Positions 44,898 to 54,298 are shown, numbered from the stretch's first letter. The stretch: DNA of 64,000 nt from Mixta intestinalis (GCF_009914055.1 NZ_CP028271.1:2914001-2978000); one strand, 5' to 3'. Numbers and translations: made by a program. The notes: a model not told the origin generated them from the sequence alone.

Positions 44898-45880
44898 GAC
44901 TAACGCTGCTATTTTTTATCCTGCTGCTGGCGAGCTATAGCGGTATGCTGCGCGCGGCCTGCGCCCTGCCCGCCTCCAGCGCCAGCTTCGGCACCGTCAC
45001 CTCGTTTACGGTTAACACCACCGCCAGCACCAGCTCGACGACCGCCAACGTTAACTGCGGTTCCGGCAGCACGCTGACGCTGCTGTCGAGCAACAACATC
45101 ACCTTACAGCTGGCCAGCGCCTCTGCCGTTTCAGGCAACCGTGGCGCGCTTATCCGCGCGGGCGCTACCGGCGGTGATGCCATCCCGGTACAGCTCTGCA
45201 CAGCGGCCAACTGCGCCACGGAAATGACCATCGGCGCAACGCCCATTACCTATAGCTCCTCACAGCTGCTGAACCTGATTGGTCTGCTCGGCGGGCTGAA
45301 CTTTTCCATTCCGCTGTATCTGCGTACGCTACCCGGTCAGGTGGTCGCCGCCGGTAACTACACGCTGACGCTCAACCTTGCGGTGACCTATCGCATCTGT
45401 ACCGGCGTTGCGGCACTCGGCATCTGCCTGGCCGGTCAGGATCAAAACGGCTCCGGTACCATTCCCATCACCCTTAGCCTGACCATCACCAACGACTGCA
45501 CCACCATTACCGCGCCCAACGTCAGTTTTGGTAGCGCGCCGCTGGTCAGCGGCTTTTCCAGCGTTTCGCAGTCGATTAATGTGGTTTGCACCAAAGGCAG
45601 CACCTATACCGTCGGGTTAAGTAACGGCAATTACGCCAACGGCGGCGTGCGTAATATGGCGAACGGCGCGAACCGATTGAGCTATGAAATTTATAAGGGG
45701 AGTTCCAGCAATCGCTGGGGGCCTGTGGGCACCGAGCGCCAGGCAAGTAGTAACGCGACGGCGGTCAGTAGCGATGGCCTGACGCGCACATTTCCCTATA
45801 CGGCGCGTATCCTGACCACGCAAAACACGCCGTCGGCAGGCAACTATACCGACAGCGTGGTGGTGGATTTATCGTTTTAA
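44894..45880 (+). CDS. Csu-type two-domain tip adhesin
   Basis: A 328-residue subunit with a signal peptide ending ARAAC-like (LRAAC at about residue 22) and two SCPU domains, each starting with a Cys-containing segment (CALPASSASFG and NDCTTITAPNVSFG). This matches CsuE, whose N-terminal domain exposes hydrophobic finger loops that bind plastic and other surfaces. It is the last gene of the operon and ends 1 base before the convergent transporter stop, with no terminator between. Confidence 0.88.
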   Translation: MRLTLLFFILLLASYSGMLRAACALPASSASFGTVTSFTVNTTASTSSTTANVNCGSGSTLTLLSSNNITLQLASASAVSGNRGALIRAGATGGDAIPVQLCTAANCATEMTIGATPITYSSSQLLNLIGLLGGLNFSIPLYLRTLPGQVVAAGNYTLTLNLAVTYRICTGVAALGICLAGQDQNGSGTIPITLSLTITNDCTTITAPNVSFGSAPLVSGFSSVSQSINVVCTKGSTYTVGLSNGNYANGGVRNMANGANRLSYEIYKGSSSNRWGPVGTERQASSNATAVSSDGLTRTFPYTARILTTQNTPSAGNYTDSVVVDLSF

Positions 45881-47200
45881 TTACAGGGCTGCGACGGTAA
45901 CGGGCTCGCGCCGTGTCTGATACTGTTTCAGCAGGCGACGAATAATCAGCGTACCAATCAGGCCACAGATGGCGGCCAGCGTCAGCCAGACACCGGGCAT
46001 TGCTTTATCACCGGTAGCGTGAATCAGGTAGCTGGAAATGGCGGGCGTAAAGCCGCCAAACAGCGCGGTTGCCAGACTGTAGGCCAGTGAGAAACCGCTG
46101 GCGCGTACTTCCGCTGGCATCACTTCCGCAAGATAAACCACCATCGCGCCGTTATAGCTGGCGTAAAGGAATGAGAGCCACAGCTCCGCCTCCAGCAGAT
46201 GCGCAAACGAAGGTGAGCCCACCAGCCAGTGCAGCACCGGCCACGCGGTGAGGATCATCAGTATGGTAAAGATAATAAGCAATGGACGACGCCCAACGCG
46301 ATCGGAAAGTGCGCCCATAATCGGCAGCCAGATCAGATTAGATAGCCCGATGCAGAAGGTAACCAAAAAGCTCTGTTTATCGCTCATCATCAGCACGGTT
46401 TTACCAAACGTCGGCGTAAAAGCGGTAATCATATAAAACATCACCGTGGTGGTGACCACCATCAGCATTCCCGCCAGCACCAGCGCCCAGTTGCTGACAA
46501 CCGAACGCATAATGGTTCGCATGGTGGGATGATGCTTACGCTGGCTGAATGCCTCAGTCTCTTCCAGCATGCGACGGATCCAGAACAGAAACGGCACAAT
46601 CAGGCAGCCGATCACGAACGGAATACGCCAGCCCCATTCGGTCACCTGCTGCGGTGCCAGTAGATGATTAAGCAACAGGCCCAGCAGAGCGGCAAAGATC
46701 ACCGCGATCTGCTGGCTGCCGGACTGCCAGCTGACATAAAAGCCCTTGCGCCCTTGCGGTGCAACTTCTGAAAGGTAAACCGAAACGCCGCCCAGCTCCA
46801 CGCCGGCGGAAAAACCCTGGAGCAAACGTCCCAGCAGAATCAGTACCGGCGCGGCAGCACCCAGCGTCGTATAGCCGGGCACGCAGGCAATGGTCAGAGT
46901 ACCGATCGCCATCAGCCCCAGCGTCAGCAACAGACCTTTGCGCCGTCCGTGATGATCGATATAAGCACCCAGCACGATCGCTCCCAGCGGGCGCATCAGA
47001 AAACCTGCGCCGAAGGTCATCAGCGTCAGCATTAGCGAAGCAAAAGGATCGTCGCCAGGAAAGAAGGTTTTAGCGATAGCGCTGGCATAGTAGCCAAATA
47101 CCATGAAATCGTACATTTCAAGAAAATTACCGCTGGTCACGCTAAAGATGGTTTTGGCACCGCTGCGGGAGCGCTTTTGTAAAGAGGCAGATGATTGCAT
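45881..47200 (-). CDS. MFS transporter, citrate/tricarballylate:H+ symporter type (CitA/TcuC-like)
   Basis: A 439-residue 12-helix MFS protein of the metabolite:proton symporter group. SGNFLEMYDFMVFGYYASAI and YIDHHGRRKGL are close to CitA and TcuC, and GFSAGVELGGVSVYLSEVAP follows in helix 4-5. Citrate or a related tricarboxylate is the probable substrate; the related ShiA/KgtP/ProP groups are less likely. A CRP-like site lies about 50 bases upstream of the start. It converges directly on the pilus operon with no gap. Confidence 0.85.
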   Translation of the reverse strand: MQSSASLQKRSRSGAKTIFSVTSGNFLEMYDFMVFGYYASAIAKTFFPGDDPFASLMLTLMTFGAGFLMRPLGAIVLGAYIDHHGRRKGLLLTLGLMAIGTLTIACVPGYTTLGAAAPVLILLGRLLQGFSAGVELGGVSVYLSEVAPQGRKGFYVSWQSGSQQIAVIFAALLGLLLNHLLAPQQVTEWGWRIPFVIGCLIVPFLFWIRRMLEETEAFSQRKHHPTMRTIMRSVVSNWALVLAGMLMVVTTTVMFYMITAFTPTFGKTVLMMSDKQSFLVTFCIGLSNLIWLPIMGALSDRVGRRPLLIIFTILMILTAWPVLHWLVGSPSFAHLLEAELWLSFLYASYNGAMVVYLAEVMPAEVRASGFSLAYSLATALFGGFTPAISSYLIHATGDKAMPGVWLTLAAICGLIGTLIIRRLLKQYQTRREPVTVAAL

Positions 47201-47515
47201 AGTGGCTTCCTTGTAGTTTTCCTCCTTTTAGCCCGATCGGGCGGGTGATAATGTGACTTACCTCACCATTCAACTTTACGAAATTATCAATTTAGTAACC
47301 ATTATTTAACAGAATCCAAAAAGGAACATTTTTGGCTGTCAAAGCGCACTTTTACAAGCAATATACATATTTGCTCATATTTAGTCGTATTTTGCCTTGT
47401 CTGAATTACTCTTGTATTACAGTGGCTTGAACCTTAATTCTACGGATGCGCCTCGACATTCCTGCCGTTTCTCCTAGCCTTAATGGTGACTTTTACTCAT
47501 GAATCAGGAGGAAAC
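47201..47515. other. Divergent intergenic region between the CitA-like gene and yghA
   Basis: About 315 bases carrying two divergent promoters and a CRP-like site at 47252-47267. AGGAGGAAAC is a strong Shine-Dalgarno sequence for yghA. No gene is seen. Confidence 0.5.
47252..47267. promoter_or_regulatory. CRP-like site upstream of the CitA-like transporter
   Basis: TGTGA-CTTACC-TCACC matches 9 of 10 core positions, and flanking AA and TT also fit the extended consensus. It is 52 bases before the ATG of the transporter, so it probably overlaps or flanks its promoter. Catabolite activation of carboxylate uptake is an inference. Confidence 0.6.
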
Positions 47516-48409
47516 ATGGCAGATCAGAATAAAATGCAAAATCCTCTCACCCAGTATTACACCGGTGAATACCCGAAACAGCGTCAGCCCGCTCCCGGCA
47601 TTCAGCAGGATATGCAGCCGGTGCCGGACTGCGGTGAACAGAGCTACCGCGGCAGCCAGCGTCTGGAAGGCCGTAAAGCACTGGTCACCGGCGCTGATTC
47701 CGGTATTGGCCGCGCCGCCGCCATTGCCTACGCTCGCGAAGGCGCTGATGTGGCGATCAACTATCTGCCTGCGGAGCAGCGTGATGCAGAGCAGGTAGCG
47801 GAATATATTCGTAAAGCGGGCCGTAAAGTGGTGCTGATTCCGGGCGATATCAGCGAAGAAGCTTTCTGTAAGCAGCTGGTGGCACAGGCACACGAAGAGC
47901 TGGGCGGGCTGGATATTCTGGCGCTGGTAGCCGGTAAGCAGGTAGCGGTAGAAGCCATTGCGGAGCTAACCACCGAACAGTTCCGCAAGACGTACGAAAC
48001 CAATGTGTTTTCGCTGTTCTGGATCACACAGGCGGCGATTCCGCTGCTGCCGGAAGGGGCATCAATTATTACCACCTCTTCTATTCAGGCCTATCAGCCA
48101 AGCCCGCATCTGCTGGATTACGCTTCAACCAAAGCGGCGATTCTCGCCTATACCCGTGCGCTGGCGAAGCAGGTGGCAGAGAAAGGCATTCGCGTAAACA
48201 GCGTAGCGCCAGGCCCGATCTGGACCGCGTTGCAGGTAGCAGGCGGTCAGCCGCAGGAGAAACTGCCGGAGTTTGGTAAACAGACGCCGATGAAGCGTGC
48301 CGGTCAACCGGCGGAGCTGGCGGGCGTTTACGTCTACCTGGCCTCGCAGGAATCCAGCTACGTGACGGCGGAAGTGCATGGTGTTACCGGCGGGGAACAT
48401 CTGGGTTAA
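47516..48409 (+). CDS. yghA: SDR-family oxidoreductase YghA
   Basis: A 297-residue short-chain dehydrogenase like E. coli YghA. TGADSGIG is the NAD(P) loop, and the catalytic Ser and YASTK follow in SSIQAY and LLDYASTKAAILAYTRA. The N-terminal extension MADQNKMQNPLTQYYTGEYPKQ is typical of this group. ATG 47516 is chosen because AGGAGG precedes it at ideal distance; the upstream frame (from 47483) lacks support. Substrate unknown; a stress aldehyde-type role is usually suggested. Confidence 0.92.
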   Translation: MADQNKMQNPLTQYYTGEYPKQRQPAPGIQQDMQPVPDCGEQSYRGSQRLEGRKALVTGADSGIGRAAAIAYAREGADVAINYLPAEQRDAEQVAEYIRKAGRKVVLIPGDISEEAFCKQLVAQAHEELGGLDILALVAGKQVAVEAIAELTTEQFRKTYETNVFSLFWITQAAIPLLPEGASIITTSSIQAYQPSPHLLDYASTKAAILAYTRALAKQVAEKGIRVNSVAPGPIWTALQVAGGQPQEKLPEFGKQTPMKRAGQPAELAGVYVYLASQESSYVTAEVHGVTGGEHLG

Positions 48410-48433
48410 GTCAGTCGCTATTCGCTCAGACAT

Positions 48434-48465
48434 AAAAAAAACCGGAGCGCAGGCTCCGGTTTTTT
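48434..48465. terminator. Bidirectional terminator between yghA and exbD
   Basis: A-run, ACCGGAGC (48441-48448), loop GCAG, GCTCCGGT (48453-48460), T-run. The hairpin serves the two convergent transcripts. Confidence 0.92.
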
Positions 48466-48484
48466 ACTGGCACGAAAACAATGC

Positions 48485-48907
48485 TTATTTCTGCACGGTT
48501 TCCATCCCCATCAGACCAATTTTGAGATAACCCGCTCCGCGCAGCGCATCCATCGCGCTCATCAGCGTTTCATAATCTACCGCTTTATCCGCCTGGAAGA
48601 AGATGGTTGTATCCTTTTTGCCTTCGGTCTGCGCGTTCAGCACGTCGATAAGGTTCTCTTTGGAGACCGCCTCGTTGCCGATATACATCTGCTTATCTTC
48701 TTTAATCGAGAGATAAACCGGCTTTTCCGGACGCGGCTGCGGCGCGCTGGTTGAGGCAGGCAGATCCACTCTGACATCCACCGTTGCCAGCGGCGCGGCC
48801 ACCATGAAAATAATTAACAGTACCAGCATAACGTCGATAAACGGCGTTACGTTGATTTCATGCATCTCACCGTTACTGTCCAGATCGTCATTTAACCGCA
48901 TTGCCAT
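48485..48907 (-). CDS. exbD: TonB energy-transduction protein ExbD
   Basis: A 140-residue inner-membrane protein with a single N-terminal helix carrying the essential Asp (VTPFIDVMLVLLIIFMV, Asp at the FIDVM motif) and a periplasmic domain. It forms the proton channel with ExbB that drives TonB. It follows exbB by 5 bases. MAMRLNDDLD is the family start. Confidence 0.96.
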   Translation of the reverse strand: MAMRLNDDLDSNGEMHEINVTPFIDVMLVLLIIFMVAAPLATVDVRVDLPASTSAPQPRPEKPVYLSIKEDKQMYIGNEAVSKENLIDVLNAQTEGKKDTTIFFQADKAVDYETLMSAMDALRGAGYLKIGLMGMETVQK

Positions 48908-48912
48908 AACGC

Positions 48913-49647
48913 TTAACCTACCCGCAGTTTATGTGCCGTCGCTACCGGCTGCGCGTTACCGCGTGCCAGATCGAGATCGCGGCTTTGCAGCAGCAGCACC
49001 TGGGCAGCAACATCGCCCAGGCTGGCTTTGTAGCTGGCAATCATGCGCGCAAAGATGTTGTAAATGACCACCGCCGGAATAGCCGCAACCAGGCCAATCG
49101 CCGTTGCCAGCAATGCTTCTGCGATACCGGGCGCAACAACGGCCAGGTTAGTGGTTTGCGTTTTAGCGATGCCGATAAAGCTGTTCATAATACCCCAAAC
49201 CGTACCGAACAGACCGATAAAGGGAGCAACGGAACCGATAGTCGCGAGGAAGCCGTTACCACGTCCGGCGTGACGACCGATGGCTGCGACACGACGTTCC
49301 AGGCGGAAGCCGGTACGCTCTTTAATGCCTTCGTTATCTTCAGTTCCGGCAGACAGCTCCCGTTCGTTCTGTGCTTCCTGCACCAGCAGCGTCGTCATGC
49401 TGCGTGCGTCAAAGTTTTCGCTCATTTCAGCGGCCTGACGCAGCGAACGCGCCTCCGCCAGCGCCTGCTGTTCGCGTTTCAGGCGGCGGCGCGCTGAAGA
49501 GAGCTCGGTAAACTTGCCGAAGAAGATGGCCCAGGTGACGACGGACGCCAGAAGAAGCCCGATCATTACCGCTTTTACCACGATGTCCGCATGTTCAAAC
49601 ATGCCCCAGATGGAAAGATCCGTCTGCATCAACTCACTGGTCACCAC
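48913..49647 (-). CDS. exbB: TonB energy-transduction protein ExbB
   Basis: A 244-residue three-helix inner-membrane protein. LMQTDLSIWGMFEHADIVVK and GFLATIGSVAPFIGLFGTVWGIM are close to E. coli ExbB. A GTG at 49647, 7 bases after GGAG, gives exactly the E. coli length of 244 residues; the annotated frame extends further but has no support, and ATG 49629 is an alternative start. The Fur box 67 bases upstream shows iron control. ExbBD serves the heme receptor in this window. Confidence 0.95.
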   Translation of the reverse strand: MVTSELMQTDLSIWGMFEHADIVVKAVMIGLLLASVVTWAIFFGKFTELSSARRRLKREQQALAEARSLRQAAEMSENFDARSMTTLLVQEAQNERELSAGTEDNEGIKERTGFRLERRVAAIGRHAGRGNGFLATIGSVAPFIGLFGTVWGIMNSFIGIAKTQTTNLAVVAPGIAEALLATAIGLVAAIPAVVIYNIFARMIASYKASLGDVAAQVLLLQSRDLDLARGNAQPVATAHKLRVG

Positions 49648-49713
49648 GCTATATCTCCAACCTGTAGGAAATTCATAGAAACAGGTTAGATCATACCAAA
49701 ACAGAAGTGAATT

Positions 49714-49732
49714 GATAGTGGTTATCATTACT
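49714..49732. promoter_or_regulatory. Fur box upstream of exbB
   Basis: GATAGTGGTTATCATTACT matches 14 of 19 positions of the Fur consensus and contains the ATCATTA core. It lies 67 bases before the exbB start. Confidence 0.75.
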
Positions 49733-49995
49733 ATTTACAAAGATTTCATCACTTACTTTTTTTGCCCGTTATCATGTGAGCGCGATGTAAATGCTTAGTT
49801 TTTAAACTGTGATGTTGGATATAAATTTATTAAAACGTCGTTTTAAATATGTGATGCAATTCATTCAATTCACGCCTGCCAATTTTCCGCCTGCGCAATT
49901 TATCTATAGTGAATCTGCCCTGCTGGCACCAGACCTCTACCCTCCCCCTTCTTCCAGCCAGGCACGGGGCTCCCTTTAAGCGCAGGAGAACAATG

Positions 49996-50973
49996 ATGAG
50001 AGCAAAAAAACTGTTGCTGGCGATGGCGCTGGCATCCACCGCGCTGTTAGCTGCCACCGCCGCCTCGGCCAAGGTGCTAAAAGTGGCGGAAGTTCAGCCG
50101 GCGGGTTATCCCACCGTCGTTGCGCTTGAGCATATGGGTGAAAAGCTGAAGCAGGCCACCGACGGACGCCTGGAAATGCGCGTCTACGCGGGCGGTACGC
50201 TGGGCGATGAGGAGCAGACGCTCCAGCAGGTGCAGATCGGCGCGGTAGATATGATTCGCGTATCGCTGGCTCCGGTTTCTACTCTCGCCCCGGAAACCAG
50301 CGTGCTGACGCTTCCCTATATTTTCCGTGATGAGGCGCATATGCACAGCGTGCTGGATGGCGATATCGGCAAATCAATTACCCGTAAGTTCGATGACGAT
50401 CCCAATACCCGCATGGTGTTCCTTGGCTGGACCGATGCGGGCGTGCGCAACATGATTACCAAAGAGCCGGTCACTAAGCCCGCAGATCTTAAGGGCATGA
50501 AAATTCGCGTGCAGAACAGCGCGATTTCTCTGTCAACGCTGAAGGCGATGGGCGCGAACCCGGTAGCGATGGGTGTCAGCGAGGTGTTCAGCGCGATGCA
50601 AACCGGCGTGGTCGACGGCACCGAAAATAACCCACCGACTTTCGTCGCCCATAACTATATGCCGGTTGCGAAGTATTACACCCTGACCGGGCACTTTATC
50701 CAGCCAGAGATGATTCTGTTTTCGAAACGCTCCTGGGACAAACTTTCCGCTGAAGATCGCACCCTGTTGAGCAAACTGGGCAAAGAGGCACAGGAGGATG
50801 AACGCAAGCTGTGGGCAGAATATAACCAGCAGTCGCTGGAGAAAATGAAGGCGGGCGGCGTGGTCTTCCAGCAGATCGATCGCGATTATTTCGTTAAAGC
50901 GACCCAGCCGGTGCGCGATCGGTATGGCAAGGATTATCAGGAGCTGATGCAGCAAATCGCTGCGGTGAAATAA
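49996..50973 (+). CDS. TRAP transporter substrate-binding protein, DctP type
   Basis: A periplasmic binding protein of about 325 residues with a signal peptide (RAKKLLLAMALASTALLAAT to AASA). The conserved substrate Arg lies in LKGMKIRVQ, with NPVAMGVSEVFSAMQTGVVDG after it, as in the DctP family. ATG 49996 has AGGAG 7 bases before it; ATG 49993 is equally in frame. First gene of a three-gene TRAP operon lying between exbB and metC. Substrate is probably a carboxylic or sugar acid; it cannot be named. Confidence 0.9.
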   Translation: MRAKKLLLAMALASTALLAATAASAKVLKVAEVQPAGYPTVVALEHMGEKLKQATDGRLEMRVYAGGTLGDEEQTLQQVQIGAVDMIRVSLAPVSTLAPETSVLTLPYIFRDEAHMHSVLDGDIGKSITRKFDDDPNTRMVFLGWTDAGVRNMITKEPVTKPADLKGMKIRVQNSAISLSTLKAMGANPVAMGVSEVFSAMQTGVVDGTENNPPTFVAHNYMPVAKYYTLTGHFIQPEMILFSKRSWDKLSAEDRTLLSKLGKEAQEDERKLWAEYNQQSLEKMKAGGVVFQQIDRDYFVKATQPVRDRYGKDYQELMQQIAAVK

Positions 50974-51024
50974 CCTTTTCTCGCGCCGTAACCTCTCGCG
51001 GCGCTGCTAATCAGGTAAAAAACT

Positions 51025-51531
51025 ATGTCTGCCTATTCACGTCTGATGGATGCGGTCTATCTGCTGTGCATGACGATCGCCGCAGTTGCGTTGATGCTGA
51101 TGGTTGCGGTGATCCCGGTGGGAATTTTCGCACGTTACGTGCTTAACGATGCGCTCTACTGGCCAGAGCCGGTTGCCATCGTCTGTATGATTATTTTTAC
51201 CTTTATCGGTGCACCAGTCGGCTTTCGCGCCGGTACCCATATCTGCGTCTCAATGGTCACCGATCGCCTGCCGCCACGCGGACAGCAGATCGCCGCGCTA
51301 ATCTGCGATTTGCTGATGCTGGCGGCCTGCCTGGTCATTTTTCAGTCCAGCTATGCGCTGTGCGAAGCGATGTGGCTTCAGCCGCAGGCTTCACTGCCGA
51401 TGGTGACTTTTGGTCAGATGTATCTGCCTATCCCAATCGGCGCACTGTTAACCATTCTGTTTGTGATTGAGCGTCTGCTGTGCGGCGATCAGTCCGGACG
51501 CCCGCTGGTCAGCCTCGGTGGTACTCACTGA
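51025..51531 (+). CDS. TRAP transporter small permease, DctQ type
   Basis: A 168-residue protein with four predicted membrane helices, the small permease that forms the complex with DctM. Visible features are VAVIPVGIFARYVLNDALYWPEP and GAPVGFRAGTHICV. AGG precedes the ATG. It lies 51 bases after the binding protein gene and 13 bases before the large permease. Confidence 0.88.
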   Translation: MSAYSRLMDAVYLLCMTIAAVALMLMVAVIPVGIFARYVLNDALYWPEPVAIVCMIIFTFIGAPVGFRAGTHICVSMVTDRLPPRGQQIAALICDLLMLAACLVIFQSSYALCEAMWLQPQASLPMVTFGQMYLPIPIGALLTILFVIERLLCGDQSGRPLVSLGGTH

Positions 51532-51544
51532 TTCGGAGTTGATG

Positions 51545-52831
51545 ATGGACGCACTGATCTTAGTTGGCAGTATGATAGTTCTGTTGCTGATCGGCTTTCC
51601 GGTGGCCTTTGCCGTGGGCCTGAGCGCCTTTATCGGTGCCTGGTGGATCGATCTGCCGCTGGAAGCGGTGGTGATACAGATTACCAACGGCGTTAATAAA
51701 TTCTCTTTGCTGACCATCCCCTTTTTTATTCTGGCGGGCGCAATTATGGCTGAAGGCGGCATCGCCCGGCGGCTGGTTAACTTCGCCTATATCTTTGTCG
51801 GCTTTATCCGTGGCGGCCTGTCGCTGGTAAATATCGTCGCTTCTACCTTTTTCGGCGCTATTTCCGGATCGTCGGTAGCGGATACCGCCTCGATCGGCTC
51901 GGTAATGATTCCGCAAATGGAGGAAAAAGGCTATCCGCGCGATTTCGCCGCCGCCGTTACCGCCAGCGGATCGGTGCAGGCGGTGCTGACGCCGCCCAGC
52001 CATAACTCGGTGATCTATTCGCTGGCAACCGGCGGTGTGGTCACCATCTCATCGCTGTTCGTTGCCGGCATTTTACCCGGCCTGCTGCTGGGGCTTTGCC
52101 TGATGATTATGTGCCTCGGCTTTGCGCGCAAACGCGGTTACCCACGCGGCGAGCGCATCCCTTTTCATCAGGCGCTGAAGATTTTCGTCGATGCGTTTTG
52201 GGGATTGTTTACCGTGGTGATTATTCTCGGTGGCATCCTTTCCGGCATCTTTACCGCCTCGGAGTCAGCGGCTATCGCCTGCCTGTGGGCCTTTTTCGTC
52301 ACCATGTTTATCTACCGTGAATTTAAGTGGAATCAGTTACATATCCTGCTGTTCCGTACTATCAAAACCGTCACCATTGTGATGGTGCTGATCGCCTTTG
52401 CCTCCGGCTTTGGCGCGGTGATGACATTTATGCAGCTGCCGCAGCTGATTACCGGGTTCTTTACCAGCGTATCGGATAACAAATATGTCATTCTGATGTG
52501 CATTAACATTCTGCTGCTGGCCATCGGTACGCTGATGGATATGGCACCGATTATCCTGATTCTGACGCCAGTGCTGCTGCCGGTGACTAACGCGCTCGGC
52601 GTCGATCCGGTTCACTTCGGTATGATTATGATGATTAACCTCGGCATCGGCCTGATCACGCCGCCGGTAGGCTCGGTGCTGTTTGTCGCCAGCGCGGTGG
52701 GCAAGCAGAAAATCGAGCAGGTGGTGAAGGCGATGCTGCCATTTTATTGCCTGTTATTCGTGGTGCTGATGCTGATTACCTACATTCCGGCCATCTCGCT
52801 CTGGCTGCCGCATCTGATGGGCGTAATGTGA
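51545..52831 (+). CDS. TRAP transporter large permease, DctM type
   Basis: A 428-residue membrane protein with about 12 helices, the sodium-driven large permease. GFPVAFAVGLSAFIG, the GGIARRLVNFAYIFVGFIRGG region and ASTFFGAISGSSVADTASIG are DctM hallmarks. ATG 51545 has GGAG 6 bases before it; ATG 51542 has only 3. The operon ends at a strong hairpin. This set is not in E. coli at this site. Confidence 0.93.
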   Translation: MDALILVGSMIVLLLIGFPVAFAVGLSAFIGAWWIDLPLEAVVIQITNGVNKFSLLTIPFFILAGAIMAEGGIARRLVNFAYIFVGFIRGGLSLVNIVASTFFGAISGSSVADTASIGSVMIPQMEEKGYPRDFAAAVTASGSVQAVLTPPSHNSVIYSLATGGVVTISSLFVAGILPGLLLGLCLMIMCLGFARKRGYPRGERIPFHQALKIFVDAFWGLFTVVIILGGILSGIFTASESAAIACLWAFFVTMFIYREFKWNQLHILLFRTIKTVTIVMVLIAFASGFGAVMTFMQLPQLITGFFTSVSDNKYVILMCINILLLAIGTLMDMAPIILILTPVLLPVTNALGVDPVHFGMIMMINLGIGLITPPVGSVLFVASAVGKQKIEQVVKAMLPFYCLLFVVLMLITYIPAISLWLPHLMGVM

Positions 52832-52837
52832 TCGACC

Positions 52838-52870
52838 AGACGGCGGGAACGCAATGCCTCTCCGCCGTCT
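52838..52870 (+). terminator. Hairpin after the TRAP operon
   Basis: AGACGGCGG (52838-52846) pairs perfectly with CCGCCGTCT (52862-52870) across a 15-base loop, 7 bases after the dctM stop. There is no T-run, so it may be Rho-assisted or stabilising. Confidence 0.55.
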
Positions 52871-52978
52871 TGCTGCTGATGCGGCCACTGTCTGATAGTG
52901 ACAAATCACGCTCAACCCCGGCAGGCTAAACGTGGTAACGTAGAGGCTCACTATGGCTCAGGCAGGACCGCTGGCAGC

Positions 52979-54172
52979 ATGTCGAAAAAAAATATTGAAA
53001 CCACCCTCGTTGGCGCGGGAAGAAAAAAACGTTATACACAGGGCTCCGTGAATAGCGTTATTCAGCGTGCCTCTTCACTGGTGTTTGATACCGTCGCCGA
53101 TAAAAAACGCGCCACCGCCGGACGGGCACAGGGCGAGCTTTTTTATGGGCGTCGCGGCACCCTGACCCACTTTTCATTGCAGGATGCGATGTGCGAGCTG
53201 GAAGGCGGCGCAGGCTGTGCGCTCTATCCGTGCGGCGCGGCGGCGGTTTCCAACGCGATTCTGGCGTTTGTTGAGGCGGGCGATGAGGTGCTGATGGCCG
53301 GTTCGGTCTATGAACCGACGCAGGATTTCTGCAATAAGATCCTCAGCAAGCTTAACGTAAGCACGCGCTATTTCGATCATCGCATCGGCGCGCAGATCGC
53401 CGATCTGGTGCAGCCTAATACCAAAGTGGTGTTTCTTGAATCTCCCGCCTCCATCACCATGGAGGTGCAGGATGTCCCGGCGATCGTGCAGGCGGTACGC
53501 AGCAAAGCGCCGGAAGCTATTATCATGCTGGATAATACCTGGGCGGCAGGCGTACTGTTTCGTCCACTCGATCACGGCGTGGATATTTCTATTCAGGCAG
53601 GAACAAAATACCTGGTAGGCCATTCGGACGCGATGATCGGCACCGCCGTCAGCAATGCGCGCTGCTGGGATCGCCTGCGCGAGAACTCCTATCTGATGGG
53701 GCAGATGGTGGATGCCGACACCGCCTACGTTACCAGCCGCGGCCTGCGTACGCTGGCTCTGCGTTTGCGTCAGCATGAAGAGAGCGCGCTGGCGGTCGCT
53801 CACTGGCTGGCGCAACGTCCGGAAGTGGCACGCGTAAATCATCCGGCGCTGGCGCAATCGCCGGGCCATGAGGCGTGGCGGCGCGATTTCAGCGGCAGCA
53901 GCGGACTGTTTTCCTTTGTGCTGGGACAAAAACTAAACGACAAAAAACTGGCACACTTTCTCGACGGCTTTCACCATTTCAGCATGGCCTACTCCTGGGG
54001 CGGCTTTGAGTCGCTGATTCTGGCGAATCAGCCGGAAGAGCTGGCGGCAATCCGCCCGGTGAACGGCGTTGATTTTAGCGGTACGCTGGTACGCCTGCAT
54101 ATTGGCCTGGAACACATCGACGATCTGATTGCCGATCTGGCCGCTGGATTTGCACGTATCGCGCAGGCATAG
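52979..54172 (+). CDS. metC: Cystathionine beta-lyase
   Basis: A 397-residue PLP enzyme that splits cystathionine into homocysteine, pyruvate and ammonia for methionine synthesis. The Cys/Met-metabolism PLP domain carries the Schiff-base Lys in IQAGTKYLVGHSDAMIG and the phosphate-binding YPCGAAAVSNA segment. ATG 52979 gives the family start MSKKNIETTLV; the upstream frame is not conserved. It heads the conserved metC-yghB order but is separated from exbB by the TRAP operon. Confidence 0.96.
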   Translation: MSKKNIETTLVGAGRKKRYTQGSVNSVIQRASSLVFDTVADKKRATAGRAQGELFYGRRGTLTHFSLQDAMCELEGGAGCALYPCGAAAVSNAILAFVEAGDEVLMAGSVYEPTQDFCNKILSKLNVSTRYFDHRIGAQIADLVQPNTKVVFLESPASITMEVQDVPAIVQAVRSKAPEAIIMLDNTWAAGVLFRPLDHGVDISIQAGTKYLVGHSDAMIGTAVSNARCWDRLRENSYLMGQMVDADTAYVTSRGLRTLALRLRQHEESALAVAHWLAQRPEVARVNHPALAQSPGHEAWRRDFSGSSGLFSFVLGQKLNDKKLAHFLDGFHHFSMAYSWGGFESLILANQPEELAAIRPVNGVDFSGTLVRLHIGLEHIDDLIADLAAGFARIAQA

Positions 54173-54298
54173 GCGGCGCTAAGCACGCTAATCTTAAACA
54201 GAAGCTTAACGGAGCGCTTCCCCCTGCCCGGTGCGGCGGGGTGAGACGGCCGTTTGCGGTTACACTTAGAATGATTACCACAGTCAACGAGGAAGCAG

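Noticed and set aside
49774..49790. TGTGAGCGCGATGTAA as a CRP site for the TRAP operon
   Set aside because: The right half matches the consensus at only two of five positions.
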